This document shows positions 30,692 through 40,986 of a stretch of 64,000 nt of DNA, piece by piece. Each line of letters opens with the position of its first letter. Positions within the stretch are counted from its first letter, which is position 1. The stretch is from Bin80 sp965220935. Lineage in GTDB: Bacteria; Bacteroidota; Rhodothermia; Rhodothermales; Bin80. The notes beneath the pieces are model-generated. The model was not told the origin of the DNA. It searched no databases and worked only from the letters and a program-made list of their open reading frames with translations. Location of the stretch: contig OZ244857.1 of assembly GCA_965220935.1 (NCBI GenBank), positions 3,410,001 through 3,474,000 of the forward strand, given 5' to 3'. Made by a program: the position numbers and the translations under genes.

Positions 30692-32523
30692 GACTTCGAC
30701 GGTTTCAGATTTTTGAGATTTTAAACCCCTTATTTATATAGCTTTTCAGGCGGTTTTTCGGCGATTTTGGTGTGTAGTGTTCAGTTTTGGAATTTTGGTT
30801 TTTATGTCGTATATTTGTAAATATAGGTGCTCATGTTTATCAGAGAACTCAAGCGTAAAACCACTAAAAACATTGCAGTCCAGATTGTTGAGAGTTACCG
30901 CAATCAGGCGGATTCGCATGATTCGGCACATGGGAAGTGTGCATCCAGATGCGGTGGATGGGCTGGTCAAAATCGCCTATCTGGAACTGGCGCGGATCCA
31001 AGAGGCGCGTCATCCCACATTATTTCCCGCAGAGTCGTATGTGGATGAGGTGGTGGCGGCCAGAAAGAAGAAGCGCGAGGATAAGGCCCTGGTGATCAAG
31101 GATGCGCGGAAGCTTCATGAGATACGACGGATATGTTTGGGCTTTCATGAGGTGATCGGCATGATCAGATGGGGTTTGCAGAGGTGTTTGATTCGTGATG
31201 GCGCGACGCTTATTCAAGCAGGCGGTGTTACTGCGTCTGGCCACACCTGGGGAGAGTAAACTGGGCCATAGCCGAAAGATGTCTAAGGATGCGGGGGTTG
31301 AGGTGCCGGTGGAGAAGTTTTACAGGATGATGGATGCGGTCACCGAGTATGGCGTTCAAGCAACTTATATCAGATCAAACGCTGGGACTGCTTGGGGGAA
31401 AATTAACGGTGCTCTTTTTTGATGTTACAACGCTGAGTTTTGCCAGCGAGAATTCAGATGAGCTGCGTAAGAAGGGATATAGTAAAGATGGAAAGCCACA
31501 AAGGGTTCAGGTGGACTTGATTCAAACCAAAGAGGGGCTTCCAGTGACCTACGAGCTGGCAATACCACCGATGTAAAGACGCTGGAACCCGCCATGACCA
31601 AGCTCCGTGAGCGGTTTGATTTGGATCAGATGATCGTGGTAGCCGGGATGTTGAGTAAAGATAATTTAGCCTTACTCAGAAGTTGGAACTGTGATTATGT
31701 GGTGGCGGCGCGCTTACGATCGTTGAACAAAGTGCAGACGCAGGTCAAGATACGTCGTGGAAGGTCCTACCAACGGGGCGTAAGGTCCGCGAGCACAAAC
31801 TTGCAGGTCGGCGTCTGATTCTACGATATTGTCCGAAAAAAGCCGCACGGGATGTGAAGTTACGGGACAAGGCGATTGAGAACGTCAAGAACCAGGGAGT
31901 CAAAGGGACGGGGCGCGCAGGGCGTTTTCTTCATATAGAGCAAGATGGCGTCACTGAGGCCGCAATTGAAAAAGACAAGAAGTTTGATGGGTTACATGGT
32001 GTGTGGACGAGTTTAGAGGATCCGTCCCCCGAGCGAATCTATCAGTATTATGGGGAGTTATGGCGGATTGAAGAAGGATTCCGCGTGATGAAGCACACCA
32101 TGGCCGTACGCCCTGTCTTTCACTGGAAAGAACGTCGTGTCCGCGCACATCTGGCCATTTGTTTTGTCGCCTTTGCCCTATTACGGATGCTACGACACCG
32201 ATACAACGCAAGGTTTGGAGGGAAACAGCGTCTGAGTGAAGGACAGATTTTAGCAGAACTGAGCACGGTAGAGACCTCTATGATCAAGGCAATCAAGCCC
32301 ACTATCTGCTTCCATCCAAGGTGACCGATGCGGGGGCACGCCTCTATCAGACGGTCGGACTGAAGATACAGCGTGAGACCGTGCTACTGGGGTCAGCACC
32401 TAAAAGACCCCCAATCGGTCTTGATTTTCATCGTTTCCCCCTGAAATAAGGGGGCTGGTAGTGTTCAGTTTTTTCAGAATTCCTATATTTGATAGGGCTT
32501 TCAAATCTGAAACCGTCGAAGTC
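30692..32523 (+). mobile_element. IS1634-like insertion element, decayed
   Basis: A 1832-bp unit whose ends, 30692-30712 and 32503-32523, are exact 21-bp inverted repeats beginning GACTTCGACGGTTTCAG. A second, direct pair (14 bp, TAGTGTTCAGTTTT) lies inside at 30775-30788 and 32459-32472, flanking the transposase. A CCCCCT/AGGGGG hairpin at 32437-32454 follows the gene. The left end interrupts the reading frame of the methyltransferase gene; the right end abuts a group II intron fragment. No clear target duplication is seen. Confidence 0.75.
30834..32324 (+). pseudogene. IS1634-family transposase pseudogene
   Basis: The DDE transposase is spread over at least five frames. MFIRELKRKTTKN opens it at about 30833; a further piece runs to 31259; 31195-31422 and 31334-31576 follow, the latter with FFDVTTLSF (first catalytic Asp) and GYSKDGK. 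Then 31594-31818 reads VVAGMLSKDNLALL, where the usual Asp of the VADAGM motif is missing. Finally 31854-32324 reads YYGELWRIEEGFRVMKHTM (catalytic Glu). The frameshifts plus the missing second Asp make it inactive. Confidence 0.85.
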
Positions 32524-33046
32524 AGGATTTTGACGCTCCCTTCACTTATGGATGTGCAGACTCTGAACGCCCTGACAATTTCCGACTTGTAGACTTTGCC
32601 AATGAATGTCGGTGCCCTTTGTTCTGCATTCCAGATCTGGGGACCCTTTCCTCAACGAACGTTATTCCGCGTCTTCAGTACTATGGGTCACTCCGCCACC
32701 CTATCAGCCCAACCTGTCCTTCGCGGGATTCTGGCTGCCTAGTGCATCAACACTGATAGGGCTTCCCGTGTTGCCACTTCTTACATGCAGATCAATACCG
32801 TAGCCTAGTGCTCGAATCGTTCTCTTGCTGAACTACCAGCGGCCTTCCCCTATGGGCGCAAGTTTTGAGGCCTACTCAATCTTGACTCGCGTTTCGGGTT
32901 GCATGCTCACCTACGCGATACTTGTATCCAAAATGCTTCAATTTATGTCATTATCCCATCAATTGTTTTGGCTTCTACCAGCTGGACCGATCGTTGCTGG
33001 GTGGGGCTCGAAACCCACTTGGAAAAAGCACCTTTCCGCGGCGCAC
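32524..33046 (-). ncRNA. 5' portion of a group II intron (truncated)
   Basis: Read on the minus strand from 33046, the sequence starts GTGCGCC, fitting the GTGYG 5' boundary of group II introns. It continues with a domain I-like series: AAGTGGGTTTCGAGCCCCACC-type hairpin at about 33000-33023, CGTAGGTGAGCAT at about 32910, GGGGAAGGCC, GAATCCCGCGAAGGACAGG and CATAGTACTGAAGACGCGG at about 32680. This order is known from bacterial group II introns ahead of their reverse transcriptase gene. The fragment stops at the IS end (32523), with no RT, domain V or 3' end. It lies 53 bp past the caxA-like gene stop. Identification is from remembered sequence pattern. Confidence 0.65.
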
Positions 33047-33098
33047 AAATCAAATCGAGTTAGGTCGGCCGGTACATTCTATTATGACCTCTGCACAA

Positions 33099-34361
33099 CT
33101 AACCATAGAGATAGAATAAAAATATCATAAAACCAATAAATAATAGAAGCCCACCAATCCCTGATATTTTTCTATACCGTAGAGTTAAAAGTAGAGGTAG
33201 TGTCAAAATCACGGCAGCCCAAATTGAAATCATTGAAGAACCTTGATTCACCTCTGGCAGTGGTACAATCAATCCACAAATCGCCATAATCAAAAACACA
33301 TCAAAAACATTGGACTGAAAAATATGACCAATCAATAACCTATGCCGCCCTCGTCGAACTACATTGAGAGCCACAACAATGTCTGGTAACGATGTCCCAA
33401 TCGCCAATGCACTCGCAGCAAGCGCCCCCGAATTAATTCCAAGATCTTCTGATAACTTAACCAGAGATCCCACAACAATCACACCACTGGAATACAAAAT
33501 TGCAATGATAATACCAAATAAAATCATTCCTATTGGGACAGAAACTGAGCCAACATTCGATAACTCTGGTCCTCCCTTAGATGTAAGTTCAGGCCAATAA
33601 TCCCAGATCTGTAATATCAGTAATAACACGAGTCCAACAAAGAAAAAGATCACTGCAAAAACATCGCCTGCCACCTTCATCAACTCATCTCTAACACTGG
33701 GAATGATTAACGAAATGATGGCTACAATAAAGCATAAACACGCAGGGACAATCTCCAATAAAGCTTTTTCACGTAGAGCCTGCTTAGACTGAGTCTGGAC
33801 AATTTCTTTTCTGGACGGATGCTGAGTTTCAGGAGAGGACTGCTTTCGACTCTGATTAAATTGCCAGCCCATGAATGCGATATAGCATATGAAAAATAGG
33901 ACAGCATCCCAACGGTCAAACATACCATCATAGCAAAGCAATAAAGCAGCAACAACAGAAAGAGAGGCAAAAATGATAGGGCTGACATTCGTGTTGTTAA
34001 AGTCAAGGTAGCCATTGGATAACGCATGCGCTCTGGTAAATAGGCGTAGATGACCATCGTCCGGCCGAACAAAAAAGAATAGAGCCAATACACCAAGACC
34101 AAATCCTGCTCCTAAATTAGCGGCCACCGTGCCAAAAACATTCGGACTCACCAGCTCGGGAGATCCCGAATTTGCCGCTGCAACGGATGTGAAAAGCTCT
34201 GGCAGAGACGTTCCAATTCCAACGAGAAAACTGCCGATGAAGAAGTCACTCAAATTCGCCTTGCGTCCAATTCCAGTGGCTAAATCTACCAGCGAATCAC
34301 TTGACTTAACAATGACATAAACTGACAGAATCAGCAAGCCGATGTGGGTGGCAATGATCAA
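33099..34361 (-). CDS. Calcium/sodium antiporter family protein
   Basis: A 420-residue inner-membrane exchanger of the CaCA superfamily. The two alpha-repeat signatures are present: GIGTSLPELFTSVAAA (about 48-63) and AIGTSLPDIVVALNVV (about 327-342), each with the acidic residue that binds cation. Around ten hydrophobic helices are split by a charged cytoplasmic loop at about 175-205. YrbG-like members exchange Ca2+ or K+ for Na+. It follows sdhB by 37 bp and may be read from the same transcript. Confidence 0.88.
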   Translation of the reverse strand: MIIATHIGLLILSVYVIVKSSDSLVDLATGIGRKANLSDFFIGSFLVGIGTSLPELFTSVAAANSGSPELVSPNVFGTVAANLGAGFGLGVLALFFFVRPDDGHLRLFTRAHALSNGYLDFNNTNVSPIIFASLSVVAALLLCYDGMFDRWDAVLFFICYIAFMGWQFNQSRKQSSPETQHPSRKEIVQTQSKQALREKALLEIVPACLCFIVAIISLIIPSVRDELMKVAGDVFAVIFFFVGLVLLLILQIWDYWPELTSKGGPELSNVGSVSVPIGMILFGIIIAILYSSGVIVVGSLVKLSEDLGINSGALAASALAIGTSLPDIVVALNVVRRGRHRLLIGHIFQSNVFDVFLIMAICGLIVPLPEVNQGSSMISIWAAVILTLPLLLTLRYRKISGIGGLLLFIGFMIFLFYLYG

Positions 34362-34398
34362 TTAATGACCTCTACAGATAAGTTGACATTAAAGAGAG

Positions 34399-35142
34399 TT
34401 ACTTTGATAGAACTCCCTTCATATAAGACCGCCGCATGCGCGCAATCCCCTCAATTGAGATTCCCTTAGGACAAACGGCCTCACATTCGGCATAGTTAGA
34501 ACAATCACCAAACCCCTCTGTATCCATCTGATCAACCATCGCCACGACCCGCTGAGACGCTTCAACCTGACCCTGAGGCAGTAACCCTAAATGAGAAATC
34601 TTTGCAGCGGTAAACAAGGAGGCACTTCCATTTGGACATGCTGCAACGCAAGCACCGCAGCCGATACACGCGGCATAGTCCATCGCATCATCAGCGATAT
34701 TCTTAGACACAGGAAGCGCATTCGCATCAGGAGCAGATCCTGTAGTAACAGACACATATCCATGCGCAGCAATGATCCGATCAAACGCACTACGATCAAC
34801 CACAAGATCCCGAATGACTGGAAAAGCTCGCGCGCGAAATGGCTCAACCGTGATCGTATCCCCATCCGAGAAACTGCGCATATGCAACTGACAGACAGCC
34901 GTGCGCTTTTGTGGGCCATGAGCAATACCAGCAACCATGAGCCCACATGATCCACAAATCCCCTCACGACAATCGCTGTCAAATTCAACTGGATCATCTC
35001 CACTCTGCAATAGCTGCTCATTGAGAACATCCAATAGCTCAAGAAATGACATGTGCTCACTTGCCTTATTGACCGTATAGTTTACAAGCCTTCCTGGGGA
35101 CTCTGGTCCCTCTTGTCTCCAGATGCGCAAATTAATGACCAT
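34399..35142 (-). CDS. sdhB: Succinate dehydrogenase/fumarate reductase iron-sulfur subunit
   Basis: Carries electrons from the flavoprotein to the membrane subunit. The clusters are visible: CREGICGSCG for 2Fe-2S, then CIGCGACVAACP and CSNYAECEAVCPKG for the 4Fe-4S and 3Fe-4S centres. The start is set at 35142 (MVINLRIW), just after the sdhA stop at 35147. An upstream ATG at 35184 would overlap sdhA and adds a 14-residue leader not expected for the family. Third gene of the sdhCAB group. Confidence 0.94.
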   Translation of the reverse strand: MVINLRIWRQEGPESPGRLVNYTVNKASEHMSFLELLDVLNEQLLQSGDDPVEFDSDCREGICGSCGLMVAGIAHGPQKRTAVCQLHMRSFSDGDTITVEPFRARAFPVIRDLVVDRSAFDRIIAAHGYVSVTTGSAPDANALPVSKNIADDAMDYAACIGCGACVAACPNGSASLFTAAKISHLGLLPQGQVEASQRVVAMVDQMDTEGFGDCSNYAECEAVCPKGISIEGIARMRRSYMKGVLSK

Positions 35143-35146
35143 GGAA

Positions 35147-37090
35147 TTATTTATAGCTACGTTTAGATGGATGCACACTCTCAAACGTGAGTTGTTCTAA
35201 ATGTAAGACGGGTTCACGACCGTTATACTCCCAAGCAGCAACATCGGCGTAAGCCACATCATCACGCGCAGCCTCCCCTTCGGGCGTCTGATACTCTTCA
35301 CGAAAATGGCCACCACATGATTCTTCGCGCCGTAGCGCATCCCGAGCCATCAACATGCCAAGCTCAAGAAAATCGGCGACACGTCCAGCAAATTCAAGAT
35401 TTTTATTATAACGATCCGCAGAACCTGGCACGCGGACCCGCTCCCAAAACTCATCTTCAAGACGTTCCATCGCTTGCACTGATGACTCTAATCCAGAGCG
35501 ATGACGCGACATTCCCACATGATCCCATAGGATCCGGCCTAACTCGCGGTGGAACTCAGTCGGAGACTTATCACCATCATTATAAAGAATTTTATCAATC
35601 CGCTCAGACGCCTCTTTCTCCACAACTGCGAAGCGATCATGTGTTTCAGAAACCTGCTCAGACTGACGCTGTCCAGCCAAATAAGCCCCCAGTGTATAGG
35701 GAATCACAAAGTATCCATCCGCCAAGCCCTGCATGAGTGCACTGGCACCAAGCCTATTGGCACCATGATCACTAAAGTTTGCCTCCCCAAGTACAAATAG
35801 ACCCGGAATCGTGCTCTGAAGCTCATAGTCCACCCATAATCCACCCATGGTATAATGGACTGCAGGATAGATCCGCATCGGTGTCTGATAGGGATTATCA
35901 CCCGTGATACGTTGATACATTTCAAAAAGATTACCGTACCGCTCTCGGATCGTATCCTCTCCAAGGCGCTCAATAGAATGGGCAAAATCAAGATAGACGG
36001 CCAGACGCGTTTCACCAACCCCCCGACCTTCATCACATTCTTTCTTTGAAGCTCGAGACGCAACATCTCTGGGAACCAAGTTCCCAAAACTCGGATAACG
36101 ACGCTCCAGATAATAATCTCGTGCATCTTCGGGGATCATTTCTGGGGGCCGCTTATCATTAGGATCTTTTGGAACCCAAACTCGACCATCATTACGGAGA
36201 CTCTCGCTCATCAGTGTGAGTTTAGATTGGTAGTCTCCAGACACTGGAATGCAGGTCGGATGAATCTGGGTATAGCATGGATTTGCAAAAAAAGCACCTC
36301 TTTTATGGCAACGCCATGCCGCAGTCACATTAGAGTTTTTTGCATTGGTTGATAGATAGTAGGCATTGCCATACCCTCCAGTACAAAGTAGAATCGCATC
36401 GCCCGCATAACGCTCTAACTCACCTGTGAGAAGATTTCTGGCAATGATACCACAAGCGCGGTCGTTGGCAACCACAAGATCAACCATTTCTCTTCGGGGA
36501 AGCATTCTGACGCGCCCTTCGGAAATTTGATGGCTGAGAGCCTGATACGCTCCAAGCAATAGCTGTTGACCCGTCTGCCCCCGTGCATAGAAGGTGCGCG
36601 AGACCTGAGCCCCACCAAAAGATCGATTTGAAAGAACTCCCCCGTACTCACGAGCAAATGGAACCCCCTGAGCAACCGCCTGATCAATGATATTGTTAGA
36701 TACCTGAGCCAGACGATAAACATTCGCTTCCCTAGATCGATAATCTCCCCCCTTAATCGTATCATAAAATAATCTCCACACAGTATCTCCATCGTTGGGA
36801 TAATTTTTTGCGGCATTGATTCCACCCTGAGCTGCGATGGAATGGGCCCTGCGAGGAGAATCCTGAATGCAAAAACACGTCACATTATAGCCAAGTCCTG
36901 CAAGTGTCGCGGCCGCAGAAGCACCAGCAAGCCCTGATCCGACAATAAGAATATGGTGCGAACGCTTATTGGCAGGACTCACCAAAGATACTTGATTTTT
37001 GTAGACATCCCATTTTTGTTGTAGCTGCCCTGATGGCACCCTAGGATCAAGGCGTGGACTGTGAATTAGGTCAGGTGTCGCCATATCCAA
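35147..37090 (-). CDS. sdhA: Succinate dehydrogenase/fumarate reductase flavoprotein subunit
   Basis: Catalytic subunit oxidising succinate to fumarate in the TCA cycle and respiratory chain. The 647 residues start with an FAD-binding GSGLAGASAAAT (about 51-62). HSIAAQGGINAA contains the histidine that covalently holds FAD. Conserved HPTCIP and later HYTMGGL and GEANFSDHGANRLG segments follow. The stop lies 4 bp before the sdhB start; its own start abuts the sdhC stop. The single cytochrome b partner and length are typical of the class with five-helix SdhC. Confidence 0.95.
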   Translation of the reverse strand: MDMATPDLIHSPRLDPRVPSGQLQQKWDVYKNQVSLVSPANKRSHHILIVGSGLAGASAAATLAGLGYNVTCFCIQDSPRRAHSIAAQGGINAAKNYPNDGDTVWRLFYDTIKGGDYRSREANVYRLAQVSNNIIDQAVAQGVPFAREYGGVLSNRSFGGAQVSRTFYARGQTGQQLLLGAYQALSHQISEGRVRMLPRREMVDLVVANDRACGIIARNLLTGELERYAGDAILLCTGGYGNAYYLSTNAKNSNVTAAWRCHKRGAFFANPCYTQIHPTCIPVSGDYQSKLTLMSESLRNDGRVWVPKDPNDKRPPEMIPEDARDYYLERRYPSFGNLVPRDVASRASKKECDEGRGVGETRLAVYLDFAHSIERLGEDTIRERYGNLFEMYQRITGDNPYQTPMRIYPAVHYTMGGLWVDYELQSTIPGLFVLGEANFSDHGANRLGASALMQGLADGYFVIPYTLGAYLAGQRQSEQVSETHDRFAVVEKEASERIDKILYNDGDKSPTEFHRELGRILWDHVGMSRHRSGLESSVQAMERLEDEFWERVRVPGSADRYNKNLEFAGRVADFLELGMLMARDALRREESCGGHFREEYQTPEGEAARDDVAYADVAAWEYNGREPVLHLEQLTFESVHPSKRSYK

Positions 37091-37783
37091 TTACCAGAAA
37101 TAGATGTACAGGGGAACAAATAAAAAACCAACCGCCACCAAGATCCCCAATACCGCTGCCAGCGTGTACACCAGCGGTGATAAGCGCCGGCTCATCATTC
37201 CAAGAGATTGTAACGCGCTCCATACCCCATGACGCATATGCATCCCCAAAAGAATCATGATGATCGGATATCCAAAAGCATACAGAGGTTCCTGAAATTT
37301 CTCGGTCATCAGACGGCGTAGATCACGCACGTCCTCTCCACTGGGCAGGGTCACAGTGTACCCCTCCGCTTGACCTGGACCATACTTAAATGAAATCAAA
37401 TGCAACACCAGAAACGCTAACAAAATAATCCCCGTAAAAATCATTGAGCGTGCGCTGTATCCCTGATAACTGGGCGAACCTGTGCTCTTGTACTTCTTGT
37501 ACCCAACTGGCCGAGCTTTTCGCCGTCGGATCTGAATAGAAATTCCAACGATGGCATGGAGAATAAAGCAGAGCGCGAGAAGGATCTCTATCGTATAAAA
37601 AATCCACCCTAAACTCATCAATTTATATGCATAAGCATTGTACGCATGCTCATCGGGTGAGAGATAGGTAAGATTCCCTATCATATGAGCGATCACGAAT
37701 GCGACTAAACCTATTCCTGTGACCCCAGTCAAAACCTTGCGTCCAACGGGAGACATTAGGGCAGCCATCAACTTCATGATCAT
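37091..37783 (-). CDS. sdhC: Succinate dehydrogenase cytochrome b558 subunit
   Basis: Membrane anchor of 230 residues with five predicted helices and haem-ligand histidines such as those in AFVIAHMIGNL, ILHAIVG, VLHLISF and LLGMHMRHGVWS. This matches the single-subunit diheme type used by Bacteroidota and Bacillus. No sdhD is present. It lies directly before sdhA and 51 bp after citrate synthase, giving a TCA-cycle operon gltA-sdhC-sdhA-sdhB. Confidence 0.92.
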   Translation of the reverse strand: MIMKLMAALMSPVGRKVLTGVTGIGLVAFVIAHMIGNLTYLSPDEHAYNAYAYKLMSLGWIFYTIEILLALCFILHAIVGISIQIRRRKARPVGYKKYKSTGSPSYQGYSARSMIFTGIILLAFLVLHLISFKYGPGQAEGYTVTLPSGEDVRDLRRLMTEKFQEPLYAFGYPIIMILLGMHMRHGVWSALQSLGMMSRRLSPLVYTLAAVLGILVAVGFLFVPLYIYFW

Positions 37784-37834
37784 CAGAGTGTGTTTAGATT
37801 AGTCAACGACGAATTTTTCACCATGTTCTGATCT

Positions 37835-38980
37835 CTATTGATGATGACTTAGCGTGAGCCCCATTGGTCCAGTATACGCGGCTCGAGGCCTGATCAAACG
37901 ATTATCTTCCCATTGTTCTAATAAATGGGCGGTCCATCCAGTGATTCTTCCCATCACAAATATCGTGGTATAAAAATCAGGTTCAATACCCAAAAGATGT
38001 AAAATAGGTGCGCTATAAAAGTCTACGTTCGCACGAATTCCTTTTTGCTCATCCATGGTTTGACTTAAAGCAGAACACAGATCCATCCATAACTTCATAT
38101 CTGCTGCTTCATCTCCCAACTCCATCAACATCTTGCGTAAGACATCTGCGCGTGGATCCAGAGTCTTATAAACGCGATGTCCAAATCCCATGATTCGCTC
38201 TTTGGCGGCAAGTTTCCTCATGACAAATTCATCGGGAGCCTCTCCACTTCCCTGTAACTCCAAAAGCATGAGCATCACACGAGTATTAGCCCCTCCATGC
38301 AAAGCGCCCTTGAGTGCACCAATTGCTCCAGTGACCGCAGAGTACATATCACTGAGCGTCGCTCCAATCACTCGTGCAGCAAATGTGGATGCATTAAGTC
38401 CATGCTCTGCATGTAGAACTAAAAACGCATCAAGGGCTTTGACTGCGGTAGGACTCGGCACTTCGCCCGTCAACATATATAAGAAATTTTCCGCAGTACT
38501 ACCCTTCGCACGAGGAGCGATTGGAGACTTGCCATGTCGATGTCGCGCTAATGCCGTAATCAAAGTTGGAATCTGGGCCGTGAGGCGAAGCGCTTTCTTG
38601 TAATTAGCCTCACCGGTGGAGTCGTTTGATTCAGGATCATAATGTGATAGCAACGAGATACTCGTCCGCAGTGCAGCCATCGGGTCAAAGTGTCGCGGGA
38701 GCTGGTTAACTAAATTCAGAACCGCTTCTGGAACAGGGCGCAGGTTAGAGAGCTGTGAGTGGATCCGCTCATTCACTTGAGGGAGACGACCATGCCAGAG
38801 TAGATAAGCCACATCCTCAAAGTTGCACTGTGAAGCAAGATCCTCAATCGCATACCCCCGATAAACTAAGGTTCCCTTGCGTCCATCAATGTAGCAGATT
38901 GATGAGTTGAGTGCAATCACACCTTCAAGACCTTTTACATGCCCTTCCTGTTTATTCATAGCAATTTCTGACGAATTCAT
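37835..38980 (-). CDS. gltA: Citrate synthase
   Basis: Condenses acetyl-CoA and oxaloacetate. The 381 residues fit the shorter bacterial form. Catalytic histidines lie in LHAEHGLNAS and GALKGALHGGAN, and the catalytic aspartate region follows GFGHRVYKTLDPRA. It heads the operon with succinate dehydrogenase. A methylcitrate synthase role cannot be excluded by sequence alone, but the operon favours the TCA cycle. The region upstream is shared with the divergent rng gene. Confidence 0.93.
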   Translation of the reverse strand: MNSSEIAMNKQEGHVKGLEGVIALNSSICYIDGRKGTLVYRGYAIEDLASQCNFEDVAYLLWHGRLPQVNERIHSQLSNLRPVPEAVLNLVNQLPRHFDPMAALRTSISLLSHYDPESNDSTGEANYKKALRLTAQIPTLITALARHRHGKSPIAPRAKGSTAENFLYMLTGEVPSPTAVKALDAFLVLHAEHGLNASTFAARVIGATLSDMYSAVTGAIGALKGALHGGANTRVMLMLLELQGSGEAPDEFVMRKLAAKERIMGFGHRVYKTLDPRADVLRKMLMELGDEAADMKLWMDLCSALSQTMDEQKGIRANVDFYSAPILHLLGIEPDFYTTIFVMGRITGWTAHLLEQWEDNRLIRPRAAYTGPMGLTLSHHQ

Positions 38981-39240
38981 TTATATGATCACAATGATTA
39001 AAAATCTGTCTTTGATTAAAATTAGCTCTTGTACTTAACTTCTCCAATGATGTGCCTTAAATGGATCAAAGATCTCATATCTTTGTATTTATCTGTTATG
39101 ATAGACAAGAGCTGCTGTCTACTTGCGATCGCGCACGCAGTATTTGCTGGATACAATGATCAGCTTACACCTCATTTACCGAAAAATTTAGCGTTAGTTC
39201 TTGCTATCCGTTGTGCTCATAGAGTTATATATCATCCTAT

Positions 39241-40986
39241 ATGTCAAAAGAAATCATAATTAATACCACTGCCAAAGAAACTAGAATTGCTATTGTGGAG
39301 CAGGGGAAGCTCGCAGAGTTTTATATTGAAAGCCCCGAGAATGAGCGAACAGTTGGAGATATTTATTTAGGTCGGATTGAATCATTCCGCTCTGAATTAC
39401 AGGCCGCATTTGTTAGCATCAACGAGGACCAACAGGGATTTTTGCATTTTTCAAATTTATCATCCAATCTTGAGCAGCAACTCGCTTTTGTGAAACAACA
39501 GAAGCCCCAAGTGGCCAAGGTAATGAAAGATTGGTCCGCTTCACATCCAGCTCAACAAAGTGATTCGTCCCGTCGCAGATGGGGAGATTCAAACCTCCTT
39601 AAGCCAAAACAAAAGATTCTGGTCACCATCACCAAAGAGCCCTATCATAGCAAGAATCCTAGATTGTCCACAGACATTTCCCTTGCAGGACGATTCCTTG
39701 TTCTTATTCCGCTTGCACAATACAGTGCTATTTCAAGGAGGATTGAAAATCGTAAAGAGCGGCATCGTCTTCGTTCAATCATTAAGAAAATTCGCCCTGC
39801 TGGATTTGGGTTGATCGCTCGCACGGTTGCCCAAGGACGAGATGAAAAGGCGCTGGAAACAGATCTGCAATTACTCTTAGATCGATGGCAAAAAATTGAA
39901 AGTACCTTGGAAGGATCCCCCACACCTCCAGTCAAACTTCACGAAGATGTGAGTTTGGCCTCTTCAATTATTCGTGACTTATTCTCGGATGACTTTTCCC
40001 GCGTATTGGTTGACAATCATCGCATGTATAGAGCGATTCGTGGGTACATCCTCGCCGTCGCACCCCAACTGATTGAAACCGTTAAATTTCATAAAGGCAA
40101 GAAATCCGTTTTCGCTGTGGCGGGGATTCAAGATCAGATTAATGAAGTCTTTGACACACAGGTCAGCCTACCCTCGGGAGGCTCCCTCATCATCCAGTCA
40201 ACCGAAGCCATGCATGTGATTGATGTAAATTCTGGTCGGACTCGCACAAAACATAATCATGAATCTCTGGCATTGAGCGTCAACTTGGAGGCCATTGAAT
40301 CCATTGCCCGGCAGATTCGATTGCGTGATTTAAGCGGCCTGATCGTCATTGATTTTATTGATCTACGACATGAGAAGAATCGTCACAAAGTTGATGATGC
40401 ACTTTCGGCAGAACTGCGAACCGACCGGGCTCAATGCGATAATCTCCCAATGAGCGAACTCGGCATTGTCCAGATCGCTCGCGAACGCACACGTGTCAGC
40501 GTGACATCAACCCACCGGTTGTCAAGAAAATCACCGATCAAAAGAATTCCCCCACCCGATCCAGAGTTCATCAAAAATCAGATTGAACGATGGCTAAAAA
40601 AACACAGTGGTGGAAGTGTGTACCTGAAAGTCCATCCATTTACAGCAGCTTGGATTCAAAAAGGTCCATGGCTACGCAACTTAAAATCAAAATGGCAACG
40701 CCAGTATAAACACCAAATCACTGTCGTTGAAACTGAGTCTCTCCCTCCTGATGAGTTCCGATTTTTAGATGCCGTCAGTGAACATGATATCACCGACTTG
40801 AGCCCCCGGATGGTTCGCATCCAAGCACAATCCAAGCAGGGCGCATCATCAAGGCCTGATTCTAAGCCTAAAGCATCGCTTCCAAAACGCCAGAATCGGT
40901 CAAAACCAAAAAAAAGCACGAATGGTCAGGTTCAACGACGAAAAAAACGGCCACAGCAAAATAAACCGTCAGCCAATGCTCAATAG
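39241..40986 (+). CDS. rng: Ribonuclease E/G family endoribonuclease
   Basis: Single-strand endoribonuclease of RNA decay and rRNA processing. The 581 residues include an S1-like RNA-binding segment (about 38-120), the catalytic aspartates D328 in HVIDVNSG and D371 in VIDFIDL (43 residues apart, as D303/D346 in E. coli RNase E), and a basic Lys/Gln-rich tail (about 530-581). The usual CPxCxG zinc-link after the catalytic domain is missing; the region reads RLSRKSPIKRIPPPDPEF. First gene of a tight five-gene run. Confidence 0.92.
   Translation: MSKEIIINTTAKETRIAIVEQGKLAEFYIESPENERTVGDIYLGRIESFRSELQAAFVSINEDQQGFLHFSNLSSNLEQQLAFVKQQKPQVAKVMKDWSASHPAQQSDSSRRRWGDSNLLKPKQKILVTITKEPYHSKNPRLSTDISLAGRFLVLIPLAQYSAISRRIENRKERHRLRSIIKKIRPAGFGLIARTVAQGRDEKALETDLQLLLDRWQKIESTLEGSPTPPVKLHEDVSLASSIIRDLFSDDFSRVLVDNHRMYRAIRGYILAVAPQLIETVKFHKGKKSVFAVAGIQDQINEVFDTQVSLPSGGSLIIQSTEAMHVIDVNSGRTRTKHNHESLALSVNLEAIESIARQIRLRDLSGLIVIDFIDLRHEKNRHKVDDALSAELRTDRAQCDNLPMSELGIVQIARERTRVSVTSTHRLSRKSPIKRIPPPDPEFIKNQIERWLKKHSGGSVYLKVHPFTAAWIQKGPWLRNLKSKWQRQYKHQITVVETESLPPDEFRFLDAVSEHDITDLSPRMVRIQAQSKQGASSRPDSKPKASLPKRQNRSKPKKSTNGQVQRRKKRPQQNKPSANAQ

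Noticed and set aside
32606..32803. A plus-strand frame resembling often-annotated hypothetical proteins
   Set aside because: It is antisense to the group II intron fragment, a known source of false protein calls.
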